Notes: generated by a model not told the origin, from the letters alone. Counted from the stretch's first letter, positions 1 to 5,220 are shown. The stretch is 6,398 bases of DNA from an uncultured Clostridia bacterium (GCA_949739095.1 CATIYX010000217.1:1-6398); one strand, 5' to 3'. Made by a program: numbers and translations.

Positions 1-1281
1 AGCAACGGCGCGCTGACGGTGGAAGGACCGCGGGACAAAAACGGAAAACCCTTGGAGGACGGCAACGGGATTGAACTGACGCCGGAAAAAGGGCTGGTGG
101 TGACGAATCAGGGGAATGGGTTTGAATTGTGCATGAACGCGGCAGTGGGGCTGTATTTCAAGGCGAATGCGAAACAAAGCTATAATCCTGTGAGCATGTC
201 AAATCCGTCGTCGGACTTGTCGGACTATACCGTGATGATAGACACGGAAGGGAATGCCATGTTCCGCGGAGACTTGTTTGCAAGACGGCTGTTTTTGCAA
301 GAGATAGGCGGACAGAACATCATCACCTATATAGACGGAAACAAGAACGACCCCAAAATTGATGGGAAATGGATTAAGGCGCAGGGATTGACAGTACATG
401 ACCCACATAATGAGCATATTTTTGAGGTAGACGGTTATAAAGGGTTTATGACGGCAACGGACTGTGACTTGATGTTTGTAAGTGCGAATCAGAAAAACAA
501 CACAATCTATATCAATCCAAAAGATGGTATCATGATTTTGGAAGGAAATCCAGGCAGAGATGAAATCAAAAAGAATCAGGCAATCAAGAAATTCTGGGTA
601 GACACAAACGGCAATATTAGTATGCGGGACGCGACGGTGCAGGGAACCATCTATTTTGACAAAATGATAGGAATGAGCCAGCAAGACTATGTATTTCCGC
701 CCCAAAAAGACGCGCTCTATGTGGATATCAGACCCAATGGGTTTAGGGTTATGCAGGACACGAAAGCAGATGTCAACAGCAGCGGACAGCCGATATCTGC
801 AAAACGGCTGCAAAAGCTGGGAATCGGTATCATGATGGACACGCTGTGGAACAATGCGGATGGAACGGATACCGGCAGGCAAGAGGAAAAAGCGGTGATT
901 ATTCTTGGTGCGGGTGAGGACTATACGCCTTCAGATGAACTTGTTGCGCCGAACGGAACATTTTGTATCAAAAAAGGAGACAGTAACACCGTCTTTGACT
1001 TTACAGGACATAGTAACTACGGCATACGTTTTTACCACATGTCGGACGGTTCGGACCAGAGAATTGAAATTCTTGGAAAAGAAGTGTTGTTTCATGTTGA
1101 TAATGATAATGTACGAATAAATGAATCGAAGGTAACGACAGAAGATGATTTAAAAACGGCTATTGAACAGGCAAAACAAACGATACAAGATTGGGTCAAT
1201 AGCCGGTTGGGGTCAGAAATTGGTTCAAACACAACGGTTGCCCAATGGTGCCACAACAACTTTGATAACCAAGAAGCTTGA
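1..1281 (+). CDS. Phage tail tip/fibre-like structural protein, 5' end outside window
   Basis: The frame is open from the first base to the TGA at 1279-1281 (426 codons). The GTG at 19 has no ribosome binding site, so the true start lies upstream. The protein is soluble, Gly/Asn/Asp-rich and built of short beta repeats in which an Asp-x-x-Gly turn precedes a 'GTI/GDL' strand: VMIDTEGNAMFRGDLFA near residue 78, FEVDGYKGFM near 140, FWVDTNGNISMRDATVQGTI near 203. Such repeats are typical of tail tip, fibre and baseplate-associated proteins of Gram-positive phages and tailocins. The C-terminus (TTEDDLKTAIEQAKQ) is a short helical segment and could trimerise. A paralogue lies at 2225-3148. The downstream stalk gene has its own promoter, starting at this gene's stop codon. 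The tail class is fairly sure; receptor-binding tip, side fibre and baseplate spike cannot be told apart. Confidence 0.75.
   Translation, partial: SNGALTVEGPRDKNGKPLEDGNGIELTPEKGLVVTNQGNGFELCMNAAVGLYFKANAKQSYNPVSMSNPSSDLSDYTVMIDTEGNAMFRGDLFARRLFLQEIGGQNIITYIDGNKNDPKIDGKWIKAQGLTVHDPHNEHIFEVDGYKGFMTATDCDLMFVSANQKNNTIYINPKDGIMILEGNPGRDEIKKNQAIKKFWVDTNGNISMRDATVQGTIYFDKMIGMSQQDYVFPPQKDALYVDIRPNGFRVMQDTKADVNSSGQPISAKRLQKLGIGIMMDTLWNNADGTDTGRQEEKAVIILGAGEDYTPSDELVAPNGTFCIKKGDSNTVFDFTGHSNYGIRFYHMSDGSDQRIEILGKEVLFHVDNDNVRINESKVTTEDDLKTAIEQAKQTIQDWVNSRLGSEIGSNTTVAQWCHNNFDNQEA
224..392 (+). repeat. Conserved block of tail gene, copy 1 (direct repeat of 2217-2385)
   Basis: This stretch of the tail gene aligns without gaps to 2217-2385 at a constant offset of 1993. 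From 232 to 392 I count 11 mismatches in 161 bases (93% identity), mostly at third codon positions. After 392 nucleotide similarity falls sharply, although the proteins stay recognisably related. The block could anchor homologous recombination between the two tail genes; that role is inference. Confidence 0.85.
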
Positions 1282-1305
1282 CAAAATCAAGAAATGTGAT
1301 ATACT
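1278..1305 (+). promoter_or_regulatory. Sigma-A-type promoter for the stalk gene at 1351
   Basis: A perfect TTGACA (1278-1283) is followed after 16 bases by TATACT (1300-1305), with an extended -10 TG at 1297-1298. Transcription would begin around 1312, leaving a leader of about 40 bases. The -35 overlaps the TGA stop of the upstream tail gene (1279-1281), so the stalk gene can be expressed independently of it. The spacer-to--10 word GAAATGTGATATA closely matches that of the promoter at 3922-3949. Confidence 0.75.
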
Positions 1306-1338
1306 GAAAACAGGAAAAATCATAAAATTTGGACAATT

Positions 1339-1343
1339 GGAGG
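1339..1343 (+). promoter_or_regulatory. Ribosome binding site that decides the GTG start
   Basis: GGAGG lies 7 bases before GTG 1351 but only 1 base before ATG 1345, so the downstream GTG is the better start. It is followed by Lys-Lys-Tyr, a normal beginning for a signal peptide. The bases just upstream (AATTTGGACAATTGG) resemble the leader motif at 2163-2183 and 4093-4113. Confidence 0.7.
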
Positions 1344-1350
1344 AATGGAC

Positions 1351-2022
1351 GTGAAAAAGTATATTGCGGGATTTGTAGCAGGTGCCTTGGTTTCCACCGG
1401 AATTGCGCTGGCGGTGGAATATCAAATAGAGCCGAATCCCTATCCGGTGGTAATCAATGGGAGAGAGCACAACATTGAAGGATATAACATCAACGGAAGA
1501 AGCTATTTTCAGCTGCGGGATTTGGGAAAAGCGATGGATTTTGCCGTAGGCTTTCAAAATGAGCAGGTGGTGGTGGATGGCAGCAAGCCGAACAGCGAAG
1601 TGCTGGACAGCACGCCGACGCCGACTGCTACCCCTAACCCCAATGCGATGACAAAAGAGGAATTGGTAAAGGCGGTAAATGAAATTGATGTGACGCAGTG
1701 GATGGATACGAATACCTATTCACCTGCTGCTTCAAATGCTAATGTCACTGCATCGGATGGGGTTCGGGTTTATATAGTAAATGATGTATTAAGTGTAGGT
1801 CGATATGATATTTTAGCCAAATATAATTTGGAAAAAAAATGTCAATTTATGTCGAGTGGGGATTTGACAATGCGGTTAGAAACATATACCGGTAGTTTTG
1901 TATATGATGGAGAACCGTTGATAGAGGTAGTACCTAAACGTTATAAAACAGGATATATTCCATTGGACTACTACGAAAAAGTGCTGTTACCGTTTCTGAA
2001 AGCATATTTTGAACTTGGTTAA
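1351..2022 (+). CDS. Secreted stalk-domain (CuAO N-domain-like) protein of module 1
   Basis: 223 aa from the GTG start. Residues 1-22 are a signal peptide or membrane anchor (KKY, then IAGFVAGALVSTGIALAV) without a lipobox Cys. Residues about 30-77 (PYPVVINGREHNIEGYNING, then YFQLRDLGKAM and VVVDG) match the stalk domain often labelled 'copper amine oxidase N-terminal domain' (PF07833 type), a beta domain found in many secreted clostridial proteins. No amine oxidase catalytic domain is present. Residues 86-98 are a Pro/Thr/Asn linker. Residues about 136-223 form an unrecognised C-terminal domain ending in IPLDYYEKVLLPFLKAYFELG. Its end resembles that of the protein at 3188-3808 (IPVEFYLETMLPVINKLIK), so the two share one architecture. 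The C-terminal half is more AT-rich than the N-terminal half. Role unknown; pairing with tail genes suggests a surface function tied to the particle, by inference. Confidence 0.75.
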   Translation: MKKYIAGFVAGALVSTGIALAVEYQIEPNPYPVVINGREHNIEGYNINGRSYFQLRDLGKAMDFAVGFQNEQVVVDGSKPNSEVLDSTPTPTATPNPNAMTKEELVKAVNEIDVTQWMDTNTYSPAASNANVTASDGVRVYIVNDVLSVGRYDILAKYNLEKKCQFMSSGDLTMRLETYTGSFVYDGEPLIEVVPKRYKTGYIPLDYYEKVLLPFLKAYFELG

Positions 2023-2024
2023 TG

Positions 2025-2052
2025 AGAGAGGGGAAATTTCCCCTCTCTTTTT
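2025..2052 (+). terminator. Rho-independent terminator after the module 1 stalk gene
   Basis: A perfect inverted repeat AGAGAGGGGAAA / TTTCCCCTCTCT (2025-2048) begins 3 bases after the TAA stop and runs into a T tract (2048-2052). The central AAATTT would form the loop. It should stop transcription before module 2, so module 2 would need its own promoter. Confidence 0.9.
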
Positions 2053-2194
2053 CATGTTACAAAATTCAACAGAAGTCGACGAATAATTTATAGAAAAGGA
2101 TATAAAAACAGCTAATAAAAGATAAAATTCAACAAAAACCGACAAAATACGCAAATTATGACCTTATAGAATCGGACAATAGGAAAATTTTGCC
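2053..2194. other. AT-rich intergenic segment before the truncated tail gene
   Basis: No gene and no convincing promoter are visible here. AAAATTCAACA occurs at 2062-2071 and again around 2125-2134, ACCGACA at 2138-2144, and the leader-like motif at 2163-2183. These words resemble those in 3900-4480, so the two intergenic regions appear related. An in-frame TAG at 2180-2182 closes the tail frame just before homology to the first tail gene begins at 2195. Confidence 0.6.
2163..2183 (+). repeat. Leader-like repeat, copy A (matches 4093-4113)
   Basis: CTTATAGAAT followed by CGGACAATAGG matches the 21 bases at 4093-4113 at 19 positions. A looser version lies at 1321-1340, just before the start of the module 1 stalk gene. 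Here it abuts the point where tail gene homology starts (2195), so it may mark a rearrangement boundary or a leftover translation leader. Confidence 0.6.
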
Positions 2195-2216
2195 CCATCT
2201 TCCGAAGATTTAGAGG

Positions 2217-2385
2217 ACTACACCGTGATGATAGACACGGAAGGGAATGCCATGTTCCGCGGAGATCTGTTCGCGAGACGGCTGTTTTTGCAAGAGATAG
2301 GCGGGCAGAACATCATCACCTATATAGACGGGAATAAGGACAACCCTAAGATTGATGGGAAATGGATTAAGGCGCAGGGATTGAC
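2217..2385 (+). repeat. Conserved block of tail gene, copy 2 (direct repeat of 224-392)
   Basis: This is the second copy of the 93%-identical block in the first tail gene. Homology starts a little earlier, at 2195 (PSSEDLEDYTV against PSSDLSDYTV, with one extra codon), and nothing upstream of 2195 matches the first gene. The high identity next to a strongly diverged downstream part suggests recent duplication or gene conversion limited to this block. Confidence 0.85.
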
Positions 2386-3148
2386 CATCTATGACCCGGA
2401 CGGCGATTATGAATTTGAGGTGGACGGCTCAACTGGGCAGATGGTTGCGACTAACTGCGTGTTGACGTTCATAGCAAATGGCGGTAAAAATGTTATTACG
2501 ATAGACCCGACAAGCGGAATTGTTATCTACAAAAACAAGAACAAGCCGGACGAAGAAAAAGTGTTTGAGCTGGATATGAACGGCGAAGTGCGCATGAAAG
2601 GAACGCTGCATTCCAGCACGATATATTCCTCGCAAATCTATGGAACGTCGGAAGACGCCTATAATAACACAGGAGAAGCAAATATCTTTCCGGCTATGAC
2701 GGACAAAAGTTTCAACATCACGCAATATCCAGGTGGCGGAAGCGAGCCGCTACATAAGTTCGGCGTGACAGTAGACCCGCGTGATGATAGCGTTGTTATG
2801 TTACTAGGGACTGGTACAGGGGACGGACCGGTAATAAACGATATAAAATATCGACCAGGGGCATTTGCGATTCATAAAGGTTCAAAAACCACTATCTTAA
2901 TGTTAATAGATAATAACATGTCAATTAGTTTTGATACAGAAGATGTATATAACAGCGAAGGTGGAAATGCGATAACATTAAGAGCAGGCAGGGTCTATGT
3001 TCACTCGGAAACAAGAGGTAAAACAGAAGAAATTGCAACATTACCTTTCGTTAATGAAATTCAATTAGATTTACAAACCCAAGTAACAAATAATCAAAAA
3101 GAAATAGCTAGATTAGCTAGAGAAATAGAACAATTAAAAAGGCAATAG
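2225..3148 (+). CDS. Tail tip/fibre-like protein, N-terminally truncated paralogue (possible silent cassette)
   Basis: 307 aa from GTG 2225; ATG 2228 is an alternative. It lacks the part matching at least the first 68 codons visible in the gene at 1-1281: homology begins at 2195 and the frame is closed by TAG at 2180-2182. A weak AGAGGA (2212-2217) lies 7 bases before the GTG. The beta repeats are kept: VMIDTEGNAMFRGDLFA, FEVDGSTGQM, FELDMNGEVRMKGTLHSSTI. Relatedness continues through KFGV near residue 176 and GAFAIHKG near 212 (KLGI and GTFCIKKG in the first protein). The C-terminus differs: EIQLDLQTQVTNNQKEIARL and following residues form a clear coiled coil, probably for trimerisation. The last 250 bases are very AT-rich. 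It may be a silent donor cassette, a short independent fibre or a decaying remnant; with no strong promoter and the terminator at 2025-2052 upstream, I favour a donor or remnant. Confidence 0.65.
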   Translation: MMIDTEGNAMFRGDLFARRLFLQEIGGQNIITYIDGNKDNPKIDGKWIKAQGLTIYDPDGDYEFEVDGSTGQMVATNCVLTFIANGGKNVITIDPTSGIVIYKNKNKPDEEKVFELDMNGEVRMKGTLHSSTIYSSQIYGTSEDAYNNTGEANIFPAMTDKSFNITQYPGGGSEPLHKFGVTVDPRDDSVVMLLGTGTGDGPVINDIKYRPGAFAIHKGSKTTILMLIDNNMSISFDTEDVYNSEGGNAITLRAGRVYVHSETRGKTEEIATLPFVNEIQLDLQTQVTNNQKEIARLAREIEQLKRQ

Positions 3149-3155
3149 ATAAAGT

Positions 3156-3202
3156 AAACTAATAAAGTAGAAGGGACTAATACCCTTTTACTTTATTAGT
3201 TT
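3156..3202. terminator. Shared hairpin terminator between convergent genes
   Basis: A 20-bp stem (3156-3175 with 3183-3202; one G-U pair) encloses a 7-base loop. It starts 7 bases after the tail gene stop. The right arm includes the stop and last codons of the minus-strand stalk gene (TAA at 3190-3188). T runs on either side are short, so termination may be moderate; the position between converging genes supports a two-way role. Confidence 0.75.
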
Positions 3203-3808
3203 GTTTATAACAGGTAACATAGTCTCTAAATAAAATTCAACAGGGATATACGTGAGATGATCTTCAGAAATTGGTATACCAGTAATAATTGCCTCTCCAC
3301 CATTTGTTATATCAACAATTTCTGTACTAGTATAACGATAATTTGTTAATCCGTGTTTTTTCATGTTATTTATGACCTCATGTCCTTGCACATATCCAAC
3401 ATCTCCGCCAAAATAATAAATTTCCAGCCCATCGGGAGTTTTAGAAAGTCTGGTAGTGGTAGTGGGTGTCGATGTTGCGGCGTCCGTCGGGGTAGGAGTT
3501 GCTTCGGGAGTAGGAGTCGCAGTGGAAGTTGGTGCGGGCGTAGCGTCTGTCACCACTTCTGCCTGCGCTTTTTCTTCGTTCCAATCCACTTTGATGCCTA
3601 ACACGTTGCCAAGAGCGCGCAGCGGCAGATAGGTGCGGTCTTGAATGGTAACAACGGGCATGTCAAGTGTCACCGACGAACCGTTCACCACAACCGGAAA
3701 GTCAGCTTCTTCTGCCGTGAAGGTACGCAGATTGTTTGCAAATGCAAGAGAACCTGTCAAAACAGAGCCAATAACGATACCTGAAATAAGCTGTGTGTAA
3801 TTTTTCAT
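3188..3808 (-). CDS. Secreted stalk-domain (CuAO N-domain-like) protein of module 2
   Basis: 206 aa; ATG at 3808-3806 with GGAGG (3821-3817) 8 bases upstream. Residues 1-25 are a signal peptide (MKNYTQLISGIVIGSVLTGS, then LAFA) with no lipobox Cys. Residues about 37-86 (FPVVVNGSSVTLDMPVVTI, then DRTYLPLRALGNVLGIKVDW) are a classic PF07833-type stalk domain. Residues 89-118 are a Thr/Pro/Ala linker. Residues about 126-206 resemble the C-terminal domain of the protein at 1351-2022, sharing an I-Y motif at the start and the ending IPVEFYLETMLPVI. No catalytic domain of an amine oxidase is present. The stalk and linker DNA (3440-3808) is GC-richer than the C-terminal part (3188-3430), as in the module 1 gene. 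It converges on the truncated tail gene, whereas the module 1 stalk gene is collinear with its tail gene. Function unknown. Confidence 0.75.
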   Translation of the reverse strand: MKNYTQLISGIVIGSVLTGSLAFANNLRTFTAEEADFPVVVNGSSVTLDMPVVTIQDRTYLPLRALGNVLGIKVDWNEEKAQAEVVTDATPAPTSTATPTPEATPTPTDAATSTPTTTTRLSKTPDGLEIYYFGGDVGYVQGHEVINNMKKHGLTNYRYTSTEIVDITNGGEAIITGIPISEDHLTYIPVEFYLETMLPVINKLIK

Positions 3809-3846
3809 AAAAATGTCCTCCTCAAAGTGTCAAAAAGTCTAACTTT

Positions 3847-3874
3847 ATTATACAGGGAGTGGAAAAAATTGCAA
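3847..3874 (-). promoter_or_regulatory. Sigma-A-type promoter for the minus-strand stalk gene
   Basis: On the minus strand TTGCAA (3874-3869) is followed after 16 bases by a perfect TATAAT (3852-3847), about 40 bases before the start codon. It is divergent from the plus-strand promoter at 3922-3949, and a TTCGACA box lies between them at 3904-3910. Confidence 0.65.
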
Positions 3875-3921
3875 TGCTAAAGCAGAAAAAACGTCAGACA
3901 AATTTCGACAAAATTGAATGA

Positions 3922-3949
3922 TTGACAGAATTTGGAAATGTGATATAAT
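3922..3949 (+). promoter_or_regulatory. Strong sigma-A-type promoter with no obvious gene
   Basis: Perfect TTGACA (3922-3927), 16-base spacer and perfect TATAAT (3944-3949) with an extended -10 TG (3941-3942). The stretch GGAAATGTGATATA matches the promoter at 1278-1305 closely. Downstream on this strand there is only the 11-residue ORF at 4124-4159 and then non-coding DNA, so it may drive an untranslated RNA or be left over from a lost gene. Confidence 0.7.
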
Positions 3950-4092
3950 ATGATATACTAAAAATAGATTTGAAGTACTTCCCAAGCAGTATAAGATAGG
4001 ATACCATATTACAAAATTCGATATTATTCGACAGGAATAAACAAATATAAAGCATACGACGAAATTCGACAACTTGGCGAGCGAAGTGGTAG

Positions 4093-4113
4093 CCTTATAG
4101 AATTGGACAACAG
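4093..4113 (+). repeat. Leader-like repeat, copy B (matches 2163-2183)
   Basis: CTTATAGAAT followed by TGGACAACAGG differs at 2 of 21 positions from 2163-2183. It runs into a GGGAG ribosome binding site and an ATG, and the related 1321-1340 sequence likewise precedes a start codon. The motif therefore looks like a translation leader that was copied together with genes. Confidence 0.6.
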
Positions 4114-4123
4114 GGAGACGACT

Positions 4124-4159
4124 ATGTTATCCACAGCCTCAATGAATATGTCAAAATAA
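4124..4159 (+). CDS. Tiny 11-residue ORF with ribosome binding site
   Basis: ATG 4124 follows GGGAG (4113-4117) by 6 bases and encodes MLSTASMNMSK before TAA. It lies about 170 bases downstream of the strong promoter at 3922-3949. It could be a leader peptide, the remnant start of a deleted gene, or chance; no similarity to a known peptide is recognised. Confidence 0.25.
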   Translation: MLSTASMNMSK

Positions 4160-4508
4160 TATATAATTAGACAAAATACGACAAAATGTATCGTGAATGA
4201 ATTGAAGAATGTGTCAAAATAAAAAATAGTTTTAAAATATGGCGAGTTTCGATAAGCACAGGCAATGGGAGGATAAAAATATATTTTAAAGCATTGGATG
4301 TGTAACGATAACCATTTAGATATATTTTTACAAAATAGTAGTTTATATTACAAAATATGACATAAAACGACAAAGCGTACGAAATGGCGTTTATCAGAAG
4401 GGGAAAATAGATTTGAACGAGTAGTTATGGGCATTCGCTATATAATAACATAATTAGCAAACATATGACATAATTCGACAAATATTGCGTTACGGCGTAA
4501 ATTCGTGA

Positions 4509-4535
4509 AGGTGGACAGTTTGAATGGTCCTACCT
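4509..4535 (+). other. Stable hairpin in a GC-richer patch, candidate structured RNA
   Basis: AGGTGGAC (4509-4516) pairs with GTCC-T-ACCT (4527-4535), giving an 8-bp stem with one bulged T and a 10-base loop. A smaller GTGT/ACAC hairpin follows at 4570-4582. The patch at about 4485-4590 is visibly GC-richer than its surroundings. No known RNA family is recognised. Confidence 0.25.
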
Positions 4536-4820
4536 CGCGTAGTCTTAACAGTCTGGGATGGTGCGATAGGTGTGATAAACACTAGGAATGTCGACATAAT
4601 AAGAAAAATAGCGAAAAAAGTCGAAAAATAAAATAAAACGCGATAGGATGAAATGAAAAAATCAGTTTAGCAATGTAAAGTTTCGGATAAGTTCTCTTTC
4701 TTGATAACAGCGATTTTGAAATGTGCGCGTCCTCAAGGGGATGTCTAAATGGACTAGGTATGCCTGTGGGGAAAGTAATAAAAGAATAGTGGCTTTTCCA
4801 AAGAATGGAAAATGGGAAAG

Positions 4821-4854
4821 AAAAAGGGTCCTGCAAAAATGTAGGACCCTTTTT
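4821..4854 (-). terminator. Rho-independent terminator of the HTH gene (works both ways)
   Basis: A perfect 12-bp stem AAAAAGGGTCCT (4821-4832) / AGGACCCTTTTT (4843-4854) encloses a 10-base loop. It begins 4 bases beyond the minus-strand stop codon at 4859-4861. The A and T runs at the ends provide a T tract on both strands, so it would also stop plus-strand transcription coming from the non-coding region. Confidence 0.9.
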
Positions 4855-4858
4855 CTGC

Positions 4859-5095
4859 TTACTGATGTACATGTTGCAAAATTTCATTGCGCTCAGCGAC
4901 CGGAAGTTTATGTAGATATTCATAGACGGAAATAAAACTTCTGCAGTCAATGTCTAGGTCGCGGTTTAATTTTTTGACTTGATAGAGAATGCTGTTGCGA
5001 TGTAGATATAATTTTTTTGCGGCACGTGTCAGATTAAAATTATATCTGAGCAACATGATTAATAAGACTTTTTGTTCTTGATTAGGTATTTTCAT
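4859..5095 (-). CDS. Single-domain PucR/CdaR-type HTH DNA-binding protein
   Basis: 78 aa; ATG at 5095-5093, with AAGGGGAA (5109-5102) about 8 bases upstream. Residues about 12-50 form the helix-turn-helix found at the C-terminus of PucR/CdaR-family activators (PF13556 type): NLTRAAKKLYLHRNSILYQV followed by KKLNRDLDID. The family pattern is N-x-T-x-A-A-x-x-L-x-x-H-R-N-[ST]-[IL]-x-Y-x-[VL]-x-[KR]-[IL]. Full PucR proteins are about 400 aa or longer with sensor domains; here only the DNA-binding part exists, with its own start signal, so it is either a natural small regulator or a remnant. The C-terminal 28 residues (VYEYLHKLPVAERNEILQ) look helical and may dimerise. It is divergent from the gene at 5551 and ends at a strong terminator. 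Binding to the shared control region is inferred. Confidence 0.75.
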   Translation of the reverse strand: MKIPNQEQKVLLIMLLRYNFNLTRAAKKLYLHRNSILYQVKKLNRDLDIDCRSFISVYEYLHKLPVAERNEILQHVHQ

Positions 5096-5158
5096 TTTTA
5101 GTTCCCCTTTCTCTTTTTTTATGATTTCTTTTAGAACGGTAATATATAAATTTGTTAT

Positions 5159-5186
5159 ACAATAGGACGCGAAACAGCGCTGTCAA
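5159..5186 (-). promoter_or_regulatory. Possible promoter for the HTH gene with a palindrome at the -35
   Basis: On the minus strand TTGACA (5186-5181), a 16-base spacer and a weak TATTGT (5164-5159) lie about 65 bases before the start codon. A perfect 10-bp palindrome ACAGCGCTGT (5174-5183) overlaps the -35 and could be an operator. A second option is TTGACA (5314-5309) with TATAGT (5290-5285) and an 18-base spacer, giving a leader near 185 bases. Confidence 0.35.
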
Positions 5187-5220
5187 ATAAGGGATGAATA
5201 GAGTGGTAATCCAGTATTTT

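Larger units (their letters stand above)
3904..4480. repeat. Cluster of TTCGACA (Spo0A-box-like) motifs
   Basis: TTCGACA occurs at 3904-3910, 4027-4033, 4065-4071 and 4474-4480, always in the same orientation, and the reverse form TGTCGAA at 5358-5364. A palindromic TGTCGACA lies at 4589-4596. TGTCGAA is the core of the Spo0A binding box. By a rough base-composition estimate, well under one perfect copy is expected in this AT-rich DNA. Several degenerate copies (CGACA with different first bases) share the AAA(A/T)-box-AAA context. Other explanations are phage integrase arm sites or decayed repeats. Confidence 0.5.
3840..4820. other. About 1 kb AT-rich region without a credible gene
   Basis: Open frames here are short, compositionally biased and lack starts with ribosome binding sites. 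The visible content is two divergent promoters at the left edge, repeated CGACA/GACA words (4 perfect TTCGACA plus TACGACA 4178, AACGACA 4366, TTAGACA 4167 and TATGACA 4464), the leader-like repeat at 4093-4113, a small palindrome TTACGGCGTAA (4490-4500) and a GC-richer patch at about 4485-4590. It could be a regulatory or non-coding RNA region, or decayed phage DNA. Confidence 0.6.

Noticed and set aside
199..882. 227-codon minus-strand frame opposite the first tail gene
   Set aside because: It lies within the tail gene on the opposite strand, lacks a ribosome binding site and encodes a compositionally odd Arg/His/Cys/Ile-rich product; the plus frame has the clear beta-repeat pattern.
1345..1350. 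ATG 1345 as start of the module 1 stalk gene
   Set aside because: It is only one base after GGAGG; GTG 1351 has a normal 7-base spacing and gives a typical KKY signal peptide beginning.
1351..2022. Copper amine oxidase enzyme
   Set aside because: Only the N-terminal stalk-like domain is present; the large catalytic domain with the topaquinone Tyr and copper-binding His residues is absent in both stalk proteins.
1..3148. Diversity-generating retroelement acting on the tail genes
   Set aside because: No reverse transcriptase, no template repeat and no adenine-specific substitution pattern between the copies; mismatches are mostly third-position transitions.
3848..4373. Short minus-strand frames in the AT-rich region (3848-4072, 4167-4373)
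   Set aside because: Ile/Phe/Tyr/Ser-rich products without ribosome binding sites; the first overlaps both promoters.
3900..4600. CRISPR array
   Set aside because: The repeated words are 7-12 bases long, irregularly spaced and degenerate, without uniform spacers.
4723..4935. 70-codon plus-strand frame
   Set aside because: It reads through the terminator hairpin and into the antisense of the HTH gene, with no ribosome binding site.
4582..4950. 122-codon minus-strand frame
   Set aside because: It crosses the strong terminator at 4821-4854 and overlaps the HTH gene; the product is Phe/Ser/Leu low-complexity.
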